A program made the position numbers and the translations under genes. A model generated the notes under the pieces. It was not told the DNA's origin. It searched no databases and saw only the letters and a list, made by a program, of their open reading frames with translations. From Symsagittifera roscoffensis (Eukaryota > Xenacoelomorpha > Acoela > Convolutidae): a DNA stretch of 64,000 nt. Position 1 is the first letter of the stretch, and each line of letters starts with the position of its first letter. Shown piece by piece: positions 1 through 9,990 of this stretch. The stretch spans positions 49,299,220 through 49,363,219 of the forward strand of contig NC_087063.1 of NCBI RefSeq assembly GCF_963678635.1. The letters are read 5' to 3'.

Positions 1-40
1 GTGTGGGTAAGTCCTATCCCCACTCTCCGGACAAAAATAT

Positions 41-367
41 TTATCGACGTCCCGTCGATGATGCTGGTTCTAAATTATCTGGCGGTATCTCGAGCGGCCT
101 GTCGGTTGCTGTCCAACCGAAGAGAGGATCTTCCGTTTTCACGTGTTTTCCTTCTGATACGTCGACCTGCTGGTTGCTTTGCTCTTCATCTCTTTTGCTC
201 TTGACATCGCGCATCCATTCTAGTATACTCAAGATTGTGTTTTCCCTTTCTATCTCGCTCTGCTCCAGATCTGTTTCTAGTTCTGGTGTGGAGGAGTCCT
301 CTTGCGGATAGTTTTCGCTGTCATTGATAATTTGCCCAATTTGCCCATACTCAGTAGCTCTTCGCAT
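41..367 (-). pseudogene. Pol C-terminal tail (L)
   Basis: Acidic tail of the polyprotein after integrase. It contains the segment ETDLEQSEIERENT and then TEDPLFGWTATDRPL, both shared with R at 59,430-59,610. The frame is shifted from the integrase frame, which ends at 277. A one-base difference from R (ACGGGACG versus ACGGGGACG) closes this frame at 41, just before the macro-domain ORF would follow. There is no known enzymatic motif; it probably acts as a linker or tail. Confidence 0.6.
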
Positions 368-1368
368 AATTTATCAGGCTGTATCTTATCAATCAAGTAG
401 TCATCTCCGTACCTATTGTACCTCATGCCTGTCCGTTTGCGATTGCCACTCCTGGTTCCAGCTGTTATCGGCAAGTCTGTTTCTGTCCACTTCGGCACCT
501 CGTCCTGCTCCGGATCGTTCCAGTCTTCTTCCACAAAGGATTCCGCCTCTGAGTCCGCTTCTATCTTCTCATTATCGTCCAAACTCAAGTCCTCGTTGCC
601 ATCATTTTTCTCTCTGGTACCCTTTTCGTTCACCTCGCATGCTGGCTCCACCAATAGGTACCCGAGTCCCTCCATATTCTGCGGTACGCACCAGTCTTCT
701 GGGGATGGGACATGAGGTTTCAGGTTTTCATAATGCGCTGCTCGCCCCGTACTCAAGCGGTAGAACCGTCCTTGCTGGTGCACTTCCGTTATCATGAACG
801 ATCCTCTCCATATTTTAGGTAGTTTCTTTGTCCCTTTGGGAGGTATAACATTCTGGAATACCGAGACGTATTGGCCCACTGCATATGGTTTCGCTTGCAG
901 TATTTTCTCATCGTATTTCTTCTGCTGTCTCATTTGTGCTTGCGCTGTGTTCCTCCTGCAGAGCTCGTTTAGTTCCTGTTGTCTCTTAACCGCTTCTTTC
1001 ACATAAGCTTGAGGCGATGTATTTTTCCCTTCGTATTCTGGGTAAAAGAACGTTAGGGGCATTGCTCTCTCCCTGCCCGTTAATATCATGAAAGGACTGA
1101 TTCCTGTTGTCGAGTGTTGCGTGCTGTTGTACGCCCCTACCACTTGCGGCAGATACTTATCCCAGTCTGTCCTGTATCTCGAGCAAAATACCCTCAGCAT
1201 ATTCACCAAAGTTCTGTTCGGTCTCTCCACTAACCCGTTAGACTGAGGATGGTAAGTCGTTGAGTGCGCTTGAGCAATGCGTGACCTCTTCATCAATTCT
1301 TTTGTCAGGTCACCCACGAAGGCTTTCCCGGTGTCCGACTCATCGGACAACCATATCGTGATATCCAA
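277..1368 (-). pseudogene. Integrase core (second half) and C-terminal domain (L)
   Basis: This part holds the second half of the DDE integrase core and the GPY/F-type C-terminal domain. Visible motifs include HPQSNGLVERPNRT with the catalytic Glu, then WDKYLPQVVGAYNS, and near the end WRGSFMITEVHQQGRFYRL, where the usual GPF has become GSF. The catalytic Asp region is damaged: around 1,320-1,370 this frame reads DESDTGKAF where R has SDNGKAF, next to a frame change. The frame then continues into the acidic pol tail, which in R sits in a different frame. Confidence 0.8.
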
Positions 1369-2273
1369 TGTGTTATCAAGGGGTCACAAGTATCCTCCGC
1401 TGAGGCTGTTTGACAGGGCACCGCTTCCGCCAACTTCGTAAAGTGGTCTATTATGACCAGTATCTGATTATATCCCGACTCTGTCATGCAGATCTTCTGA
1501 TGGTCTATCTGCACAACCTCGTTGATTTCCCAGCTCGCAACGGACTTGAGTGGGAACTTCATCTTCCTTGGGTCTTTCACCTGTAGACATGCAAGACATG
1601 CGTTCATCCATCTCTCACAGGCCTTCCTTAATCCCGCCCAATCAAACATGTGTAGTATTCTCTGTTGCACTTTGTCTATCCCCTGATGCCCAATTTGACG
1701 GTGCGATCTGAATAACACCTCCGTCTGGTACAACTGTGGTAGTATGACGAGGTTATGCTTGTGTAGTATCTTCTCCTCATCCTTTCTCCTGCATGCTACC
1801 ACCCCATCGGCTGTGTGAAAGATTAAATCTTTTCTATCCTTGTAGAACTGGCTCAAGATCTTGTAGCTGTCTTCTTCCAGGTCCCTTTTCTCTTTGGCTT
1901 CCGTCCGGATCCATTTGGAGAGGTTGCTTGTCATCTTGCCATTCTTTTGGGCTCGTATCAGGTCCGACAGCCTATATCTCGTCTTGACGTGCTCCTTCAG
2001 TGCCATCATCTGAATATTCATTTCTCCGGGACTGTGGATGTCATCTTTCAGTTTGACGCAAACTATCCTCCTCAAAACCTTCCTGTCATCTTCTGGTACC
2101 AGGTTTGTTCTGACATTTGAGTTGCATGATAGCACCCTGAACGGTTTCCTTGATACTGCAATTTTCTGAAGTTCTTCACCTCCACGCACCTCCTGCTGAT
2201 CCAAATTGTACGTTTCTGAGGAGGGATCCGTCTGTAGCTCCCTGTCGCGGTGCCTCATCTTCTCTTCCGCCAA
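1305..2273 (-). pseudogene. Integrase N-terminal half (L)
   Basis: Contains the HHCC zinc-binding domain (H-x4-H in HRQIGH, then CLAC) and the first catalytic Asp in VVQIDHQ. It corresponds to residues about 1-250 of the R integrase. Unlike R, it keeps the connecting stretch between the RNase H/linker region and integrase (around 2,070-2,190), which has been deleted from R at 57,609. The frame breaks before the second catalytic Asp. Confidence 0.8.
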
Positions 2274-2713
2274 ATCATGCCTAGACTGTCTTGGTCATCG
2301 CTGCTCTTTTCTGAGTCTTCATCCCATTCTTCACACTCCCCGGACAAATTTTCTTCTTCAGCATCTTCCTCTGCAGTGGGCCACTCCTCGGACTCTTGAC
2401 TCAGTCCGAGGTGTTCAGCCTCCTCCTCGAATGCCACCATAGTCCGTTCAAGTGTGTCCTCAGGGATTCTCTCAACCAACGACTGCACGGATTCTTTTCC
2501 ATCAGGTTTCTTTTCTTTTAAGGAGTCCTCGCTACCATCCGCATCATTCCTTCTCAAAATCGTGACTTCTGGTTCCTCATTACCTTTTTCTTTGACCACG
2601 GGTTTATCGTCTGCCAGTTTCTCGAGTAATCTACTCAAGTCTTCATCTATCTCCGCTTTTCCCGTTTCTACTTGGTGGAGATCATTGCCTTTTGCCTCGA
2701 GTATCTCCCTCAC
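2255..2713 (-). pseudogene. Acidic pol linker between RNase H and integrase (L)
   Basis: Low-complexity, Glu/Asp/Ser-rich stretch (for example GECEEWDEDSEKSS) aligned with R at about 57,040-57,600. No catalytic motif is visible. It shows that this family carries an unusually long charged insert of about 180 residues between RNase H and integrase. Its function is unknown. Confidence 0.65.
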
Positions 2714-3297
2714 AATTTTGACTTGAGCATTATCTCCATTATCATCCTTGGGTTCTTTTCAAGATTGTTTTCTCTGGGCGCTCCCTTGGTAATTCGGGGT
2801 GATCTTCTATAGGTTTGCCAGACTTGTTGAGCCATCTTGTGAGTGGAAGACTATCATACGTTTCGTTGTCCATGAAGGAGAAGCCATCTTTGATTTCTGG
2901 CCTATCTGCGTCCCTCTGTTACTGTCTCTCGTAGAACTCCGTCTTCTTACTCGAGCTATCGGCATTTTGATGTTTGTCTCTTGTCCTATGTTCAATTATC
3001 ATGTTGTTTCCATCCAGGCGAACTATCCATCTCCCAATGTAGCTCTGATCCATTGAGTACGTTTTCAACCAGCTGAGTGCCCTGTTGTCGACTCGTAATG
3101 CTTGAACGGCTCGCTACCTAGGTATGCCCTGTATGCCCTAGGTATTACCTCTGCTTTGGGCGCCCCGTACTCCATCTCCGTATCACTCAAGACTTTACTC
3201 CCGTATGCTATTGGTCTGAAGACTGTCTTCCATTCCATTCCTGCTCTTGATGGAGAATGCCAGAAATAGCTACTACCAACGCATCTGTGTCCAGCAC
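2714..3297 (-). pseudogene. RNase H region, frame-broken (L)
   Basis: No long frame is open here, but the antisense sequence aligns with the R RNase H domain. The segment around 3,230-3,290 encodes the first catalytic region (LDTDA) followed by AISGILHQEQEW, and positions near 3,010-3,050 correspond to the conserved YSMDQSYIGRW stretch of R. Several indels break it. Assigned by collinearity with R 56,440-57,030. Confidence 0.7.
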
Positions 3298-3852
3298 TTA
3301 CATTCCCTTTTCCGTTGGCATCCCTAACACCGGTGCCTCACACAACTCCTTCTTTATTGTCGGGAATGACTCTTCTGCCGCATTTTTCCACGTGGATTTC
3401 TTATCTTTGTGCCTCATCAGTTGTTGCATCGGGTACACTTTGTCCGCGTAGCCCTTAATGAACTCCCTGTAATAGTTCGCAAAACCCAAGAAGCTCATCA
3501 GTTGATGTTCCGTTTTTGGCGATTTCCAGGTCAGAACCGCTTCTACCGCATCTGGGTCTGGTCTGATGCCGTGTCTGTCCACCAACCTCTCCAGGTATTT
3601 AATCGAGTCCTTGAGTATTTCGCACTTTGATGGTTTGCATTTTAGTCCCGATCTCTTCATGCAGGCGAGCACCTCGTCTAGTCGCTCGATTAGGTCCTCT
3701 AGTGTCGGTCTCGCAATCACCACGTCATCCACGTAGCACATTATCAGGTTACCATATTTCTTCGTTACAACTATCAATGCGTGTGCCTTCAATCCTTGAA
3801 ACGTAGTCGTGGCTTTGCAAAGACCAAAGGGCATCCTCTTCCATTGAAACAA
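3298..3852 (-). pseudogene. Reverse transcriptase palm/thumb (L)
   Basis: RT fragment beginning FQWKRMPFGLCKA and containing the catalytic YVDD in CYVDDVVIARPTL, then the connection region SFLGFANYYREFIKGY. It is homologous to R residues about 220-410 of the RT/RNase H ORF. A stop and frame change separate it from the upstream RT half at 3,877. Confidence 0.85.
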
Positions 3853-3876
3853 CCCTAGCTCGCAGGCAAACCCTGT

Positions 3877-4272
3877 TTAATCCCTGTCTTGCTTCCTCAG
3901 TGGAACCTGCCAAAATGCTGATCCTAAATCAAAAGTCGTAAAAAATTTTGCGTCCCCTAACTTCGAGAGGCTCTCATCGATCCTAGGTATGGGATAGGAA
4001 TCCTTCACTGTGACGGAGTTCAGATATCGAAAGTAGCAAGAAAACCTCAATTGGTCGCCTTTCTTCTCAGCCATCACTACTCCACACGCCCACGGTGATT
4101 TGTATGGTTCTATCATATCATACTCCGATTTGAGTTGCATGATAGCACCCTGAACGGTTTCCTTGATACTCAATTTTCTGAAGTTCTTCACCTCCACGCA
4201 CCTCCTGCTGATCCAAATTGTACCTTTCTGAGGAGGGATCCGTCTGTAGCTCCCCGATTTGTGTGGGGTCAA
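3877..4272 (-). pseudogene. Reverse transcriptase fingers, carrying a foreign patch (L)
   Basis: RT fingers region with SPWACGVVMAEKKGDQLRF, YPIPRIDESLSKL and FTTFDLGSAFWQVP (first catalytic Asp). Between MTPHKSG and EYDMIEP the normal stretch of about 12 residues seen in R (CRKEIETLL) is replaced by a 126-bp insert copied from this same element's integrase-proximal linker (see 4,129-4,254). Confidence 0.85.
4129..4254 (-). repeat. Ectopic internal copy of 2,116-2,242 within RT (L)
   Basis: Bases 4,129-4,254 are almost identical to 2,116-2,242 (one single-base gap near TGATACT-CAATTT and very few substitutions). They replace part of the RT fingers coding region. R has no such patch. The shared stretch begins at TTTGAGTTGCATGATAG on the plus strand and ends at GTCTGTAGCTCCC in both places. 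Confidence 0.9.
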
Positions 4273-4679
4273 ACGCCTCGCCCCTCCATATGCTGTACCG
4301 CCGAGTCTTCAAGCTCTATTTCATGTTCAACAAAATCGCAACATCCAATATCTGCTTTATGTTTCGAAAAAACGTCCTCATTCCGCTCTAGTACGCCCTT
4401 GATGGCTTCGAGCTGTTCGTCCGTTACCTTGCCGCTCAAGTGCTCTATTTCAGGTAAAACCGGTTTATCCATTTCCAATTCCTCTAGTGTAAGTTTTTCA
4501 GGGAAATTCGAACAGCTCGAAAGTCCATCGTCTGTCTCTGACTTAAGTGATTTCACAAGACCTGATGAATCTTTTGTTTTCTTTAATCTTCTCAAGATAC
4601 AAATCTTGTCCCTGTGATTGGGACAATCAAGAATTTCATTCTCTTTTACATTTTCAGTCTTTTCATATTGATATTTCAC
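4269..4679 (-). pseudogene. Pol N-terminal linker before RT (L)
   Basis: Encodes CPNHRDKICILRRLKK and DIGCCDFVEHEIELED, the segment between protease and RT fingers. In R the same residues lie across a frame change near 55,200-55,250. Here they are read straight through, which suggests the ancestral element had protease and RT in one frame and that the R break is a one-base deletion. Confidence 0.75.
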
Positions 4680-4709
4680 GGGTAAACCGTATCCCCGTTT
4701 CCTTCTCCT

Positions 4710-5239
4710 CTAGATTGTGATGGGTATGTCAAGAATATTCAACGAGACACTGACGCAGAGACCGCTCTTGGTTATCGAGAAGGATCTTTCTAAAACAGCA
4801 GCCCTTTGACTATTTGGATTTGGGACTATGCATTCTTGCTTGTTGTCACTTAGTTCATTATAATTTTTCATTCGCAAGCTTACAATTGCCGCTTCGGGCA
4901 CTTTCAGCCTCACCCTCCTATTCAAGAATACCGGTGCTTTATTCTCATTGCCATTATTAAATTTACCAGTTTAATTACGTACTTCTTTTCCGGATTCCAA
5001 ATCCTGAACATGGCATTGTTTAGATCAATTTTTACGTCGAAATTTCTGATGAAGTCTCTGCTCAAAGTGAATTGGTCAGACTCATCTAGGTTTTCCACCA
5101 CAAGAAAGCTCATCCACAGGTTGCGCTCCCCCAAATTTAGGGCTATCATTGGTGTCCTGCCTAGTACCCGCAGTGCCCCTTTTTCTGCAGCTGACAGCCG
5201 AATTCTCGAGTCTATTAAATCGTCTTTGTCGAAGCCCAT
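4710..5239 (-). pseudogene. Protease-to-RT connector (L)
   Basis: Two frames meet here: 4,922-5,239 (starting MGFDKDD, containing GRTPMIALNLGERNLW) and 4,710-4,925 (RRVRLKVPEAAIVSLRMKNY). Both align with R 54,606-55,140. It is the C-terminal part of the aspartic protease fold plus a connector. The codon that is TAG in R at 54,624 is TTA (Leu) here, so that R stop is a derived change. Confidence 0.75.
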
Positions 5240-6022
5240 TCACTCCCAAGTTTCGATTGGTATAACGCTCAAGACTGCTCCCGTGTCCAGTAACCCGCGT
5301 AACTGAGTCCTCTTGCCACTTATGTCATGCACGTGTGCCGATACGTCTGCTTCTGTACCGATATGCATTGCATCCTCTTCCAACATGGCGCAGTGTCCAA
5401 TCGATCTCACTTTCAGTTCTTCCCTGCCCACGTAGATTTGTCCGGCTAGGTCTTCGTCACATGTTATCATCGTCTTCGTGTAGATGTTTATTCCATCTAT
5501 ATTTAACATCACCTCATGTGGACCGTAGGCCTCCGTGTATTTAGTTTCGATGCGGACTGACTTGCTGCCACCTCTTGTGAGTAGTGCTCTCAAGGCTCTA
5601 GAAGTTGTCTGCGGACTTATTGCACTTAAGTAGTCTGCGTATACATCAATGTGCATTGTCGTCTGATCGCTTGGTTCACTCAGATTTCTCGTTACTTCGT
5701 GGCCGCCCACAGAGATTATCGACATTATTCTAACTCCGATTTTTGTTAAGCCAAATGGCTTTCTCGTCACCATTTTTAGCGTGTTGCAATTTCCACACCT
5801 TGTCGCTCCCACTTCGGCTTCTGGCATTGGCACTGACCTAATTAATGTCTCATTTAACTTCAGCCTTTCGATCTCCTGTTTTAGTCGTTGCTCGATCTTT
5901 TTCGTTGCTAGGTCTTGTTTCACTTTGTTGAAGAACTCCGCAGCTGCTTTCTCATAGTTTATTTCTAGAAATTTCCTGGTCTCAGCTTCTATAGCATTTT
6001 TGACTTGCGCTACAGCCTTCAC
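5240..6022 (-). pseudogene. Gag C-terminus and aspartic protease (L)
   Basis: Contains a charged helical stretch (NKVKQDLATKKIEQRLK) and then the retropepsin signature RGLLDTGAVLSVIP near its end. It stops directly after IETWE, where R has an Arg codon (CGG versus TGA), so the protease is cut. A frameshift separates it from the nucleocapsid part at 5,982-6,022. Confidence 0.85.
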
Positions 6023-7166
6023 CGTTTTTGTCGGTGGTTCCGCACTCGGTGCCTCCGAGTTTTTTTGTGTCGAACTCCGCTTGCCTGTTCCTCGTGTTCT
6101 GTACCGCCGCCAGCGGTAAATTGTGTTTGAGGTGACTTTGGTTCTTCACTGCTTCCCAAAACAATGGACAGTCCATCCTGAAGTGGCCCTCTTGATTGCA
6201 GAAGAAGCATCTCCCACCTATCTTGATGATCAAGCCACTGTAAAACTCGTGTTCCTCCGTTTGATTCATGTCCTCCTCTTTCGGCGCGTATCCCAGACTC
6301 TTCATGCCTTGCTTGTACGTCGTGCAACCCGCCACGTGATGATCCGCTGAGCCGCAATTTGCGCATGACCTCCTTTTGTCCATATCATCTCTAGGCTTGT
6401 ACCATGACGACCTCTGTTGTTTACTCCCCCCTTGCATGTTCCTATTCTCTGAGTACGAGTACTTCTTAGGTTTCATCAACATGTAATCCCTAGACTTTTG
6501 CCGCATCTCTTCCGGAGTCGGTGCATTATCTTTCGACAGTGTATAGTACGTTGCCAACATTGTTCTCAAGTCGTCACTTTTAACCCCATCGATAAACTTC
6601 GAGGCGATGCTGAAGTTCCTTCTGTTTATTGATTTTTCAGGGTCACTCCTTCTTCTCAAGCTCTCAAGATCATCCAGGAACCAATCGATTGATTCATTGT
6701 CCCTCTGTCTTCTCTTTTCGAATCTCCTCATAGCTTGGTGATCCTTAATTTCTGGTCCGAATCGGTTCAACAATATCTCGAAGATCTTGTCTGCAGTATC
6801 ACGTTCCTCTTCCTTCTTTGCAACTACACATTTTAACGCTGTGCCTTCTAAGTTGCTGAGTATCGCCGTGCAGGCCTGTCTCTCGTCATTCAAGTTGTCT
6901 TGTTCCAAATGTAGTCTCATGACTTCTACCCATGTTTCGATGCATCCATCTGAGTCGTCCTTAAATTCCTTTGGTTTCTTGAAGGTTTTCCTGGATTTGC
7001 CACCTCCTCTTTCACTCGAGTCAATGTGCCTTGTAGCGAACGCTTCCAATGTCCTATTCATCATTTCTAAGGTGCTAGCCCACGTCATGGCATCAGGTCC
7101 CACATTATTGCTCGTTGTGGAATCCCCTGGACCATTTGTCGCATTTGAGGTTCCACTCTTCATCAT
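5982..7166 (-). pseudogene. Gag capsid and nucleocapsid (L)
   Basis: Capsid-like domain (DTWVEVMRLHLEQDN equivalent, then NRFGPEIKDHQAMRRFEKRR and SIASKFIDGVKSDDLR). Two CCHC zinc knuckles follow: CANCGSADHHVAGC and CFFCNQEGHFRMDC. In R the capsid and knuckle parts lie in different frames; here they are continuous, so the R frameshift near 53,350 is a lesion and not programmed frameshifting. Confidence 0.85.
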
Positions 7167-8263
7167 TGTCTTGGCCCCCCTGGTCCTACGCTCGCTGCAT
7201 CCCGGGGTAACGGCGTGGACTCCTGCTTATTCCGTTGTGGTTCCACGAAATCGACTCTGTTGCCTTGCGTTCGATCTGTTACCAGCTTGTCTTGTGATGT
7301 AGAGTTTTTCAAGATAGCATCCAGTTTGGACTGTATGGCACATGAACTCTCAGCCTGGTCTCTGCTCATTGTGTCTATTCTCGTCTCCAGACTCCCTAAT
7401 TTACTGTTCACAGTGTCGTACCGTTGCTTCATTTCTTGCATTTCTTTTGTGATATTTTTCTCCCTCTCTTTGTCGGTAGCCTCTACCTTGTCTCACATTT
7501 GCTGTAGCCTCTCTTCAGTTGCCTTCGCCAGATTGAAGCAATTGTCCAGGCTCTTATCATAACGTATCTCCTTTTTTAGCATTTGTCGATCCTCTTCACT
7601 GTACTTCAGTTTTTTGTCGATTTGTTCCAACTTCGCCATCAAGTCGCCCAGTTCAGGAGAAGTTGTTTTCTCTTGGTTAGCTGTTGCCCCACTGTTAACT
7701 GGTGCCTCATGGTTAGCTGTTGCTACAAGTTTGACCTGATCATCGTCTCGATTGTACTCTGTTGTTATTGCAGAAACCGTTCCAAATGTCTTGCCTTTCT
7801 CGGTCGTTGGTGCTATTTTCTTCTTCTCTCTTGGTTTCATTCCGACTTTCATTGTAATCCTCTCTGTGAAAGACGTTCTGTTTGTTTGAGAGTCATCCTT
7901 TATCGTTTCCGATGTGTTGCTCGTTGTATCGTCTACAATGTCAATCGGCGAGAACTCTATCGTCTTCTTTTCTTGTTCTTCCGCATTCGGCATTGGTGTC
8001 GATTCCGTTATATTCCTATCCACCTCATCAACACTCTGATCCGGTGTCCAAAGATCAATTTCCGTAGTAGGTACTGTTTTTCCCTCCATAGCGCTTACTT
8101 TCGTCTTGCTCTCCTTTGCGCTTCTTGTGTTGACCATGCTCACTGAAAAGTTCCTTCTCATTACTTTTTGGTCCGACGGCATTGCTTTCCGTTGCGACGA
8201 TTTATGATTTGTCTTTGACTCTAGCACTTTTTTTTCTGCTATCGGTACCATATTTCGCCTCAT
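7163..8263 (-). pseudogene. Gag N-terminal coiled-coil region (L)
   Basis: Starts with ATG at 8,263 (MRRNMVPIAEKK), matching the R start MRRSRVPVLEKR. The first frame (8,263-7,493) ends at a TGA that interrupts ERLQQM-DK; reading resumes in the same frame to 7,163. Acidic, Thr/Ser-rich N-terminus followed by a heptad-like coiled coil (MAKLEQIDKKLKYSEEDRQM). It probably drives Gag multimerisation. Confidence 0.8.
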
Positions 8264-8469
8264 AATTTTATTTAAAAATTCTCTATTTACAAGGTTAAAA
8301 TTTACAAAATTCTATTCTAAGGATAAAAATTCTAAAAGGTATTCTTGATTCTCTTAAGTTAACAACTTCCAATTGTTGATCTTAATGGAGCAAATTTTTT
8401 GTGATTTAATCGTTCTGACCGGTCTTTGTACTCCTATTTAAGTGTTGGGATATTTCACACTATCACAAG
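8264..8469. other. Gag 5' leader next to the array (L)
   Basis: AT-rich non-coding stretch between the gag start (8,263) and the tandem array. It corresponds to R 51,366-51,588. No clear motif is visible apart from A/T runs. Confidence 0.5.
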
Positions 8470-9990
8470 ACCTAGCGCTCAAGTGTTGGGCTAGCTCGCA
8501 CTGCCCCAAGACCCTTTTCGCTCCAATGTTTGGACACTTCGCACTGTCCCAAGACCTCTTAGTACTGTTTTAAGGCTTTTCCGTTTTGTCCCAAGACTTC
8601 TTTGTACTGTGTCAAGACTTTTCTGTACTGTCCCAAGACTTTTTTGTACTGTCCCAAGACTTTTCTGTACTGTCCCAAGACTTTTAGGTACTATCCCAAG
8701 ACTTTCCCGCACTGTCCCAAGATTCTTGGTTTTGTCCCAAGACTTTTCGGTACTGTCATAAGACTTTTCGGTACCGTCCCAAGACTTTTCTGTACTTACC
8801 AAGACTTTTCTGTACTGTCCCAAGACTCTTCTATACTGTCCCAAGACTTTTCTGTACTTTCCCAAGACTTTTCGGTACTGTCCCAAGACTTTCCCGAACT
8901 GTCCCAAGACTTCTTGGTACTGTCTCAAGACTTTTCTGTACTGTCCCAAGACTTTTCGGTATTGTCCCAAGACTTTCCCGCACTGTCCCAAGACTTCTTG
9001 GTACTGTCCCAAGACTTTTCGGTACTGTCCCAAGACTTTTCTGTCTTTACCAAGACTTTTTTTTTTACTGTCCCAAGACTTTTCTGTACTGTCCCAAGAC
9101 TTTTCTGTACTTTCCCAAGACTTTTCGGTACTGTCCCAAGACTTTCCCGAACTGTCCCAAGACTTCTTGGTACTGTCTCAAGACTTTTCTGTACTGTCCC
9201 AAGACTTTTCGGTATTGTCCCAAGACTTTCCCGCACTGTCCCAAGACTTCTTGGTACTGTCCCAAGACTTTTCGGTACTGTCCCAAGACTTTTTCTGTCT
9301 TTACCAAGACTTTTTTGTACTGTCCCAAGACTTTTCTGTACTATCCCAAGACTTTTCTGTACTTTCCCAAGACTTTTCGGTACTGTCCCAAAACTTTCCC
9401 GAACTGTCCCAAGACTTCTTGGTACTGTCTCAAGACTTTTCTGTACTGTCCCAAGACTTTTCGGTATTGTCCCAAGACTTTCCCGCACTGTCCCAAGACT
9501 TCTTGGTACTGTCCCAAGACTTTTCGGTACTGTCCCAAGACTTTTCTGTCTTTAGCAAGACTTTTTTGTACTGTCCCAAGACTTTTCTGTACTGTCCCAA
9601 GACTTTTCTGTACTGTCCCAAAACTTTTAGGTACTGTCCCATGACTTTCCCGAACTGTCTCAAGACTTCTTGCTTATGTCCCAAGACTTTTCCGCACTGT
9701 CTCAAGACTTCTTGGTACTGTCCCAAGACTTTTCCGCACTGACCCAAGACTTCGTGGTATTGTCCCAAGACTTTTCCGCACTGCCCCAAGACTTTTTGGC
9801 TCTGTCCCAAGACTTCCTGGTACTGTCCCAAGACTTTTCCGCACTGTCCCAAGACTTCCTGGTACTGTCCCAAGACTTTTCTGCACTGTCCCATGACTTC
9901 CTGGTACTGTCCCAAGACTTTTCTGTATTGTCCCAAGACTCTTCGGTACTGTCCCAAGACTTTGCCCCTCAAGTGTTGGAACACTTCACA
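8470..9990 (-). repeat. 21-bp minisatellite array in 5' region (L)
   Basis: About 70 tandem copies of a 21-bp unit, in element sense GTCTTGGGACAGT followed by an 8-bp variable spacer (often ACCGAAAA). The core is far better conserved than the spacer. Between about 8,800 and 9,560 the monomers form a higher-order repeat of about 252 bp (12 monomers), marked by a variant junction at 8,800, 9,051, 9,305 and 9,556. Both edges carry longer, more divergent units containing AAGTGTTGG. The period is seven codons, which leaves long open frames on both strands; I treat these as artefacts. Confidence 0.95.

Noticed and set aside
8470-9990. CRISPR-like regular repeats
   Set aside because: The repeats are contiguous, with spacers of only 8 bp or less that are themselves repeated; there are no cas genes, and the genome is eukaryotic.
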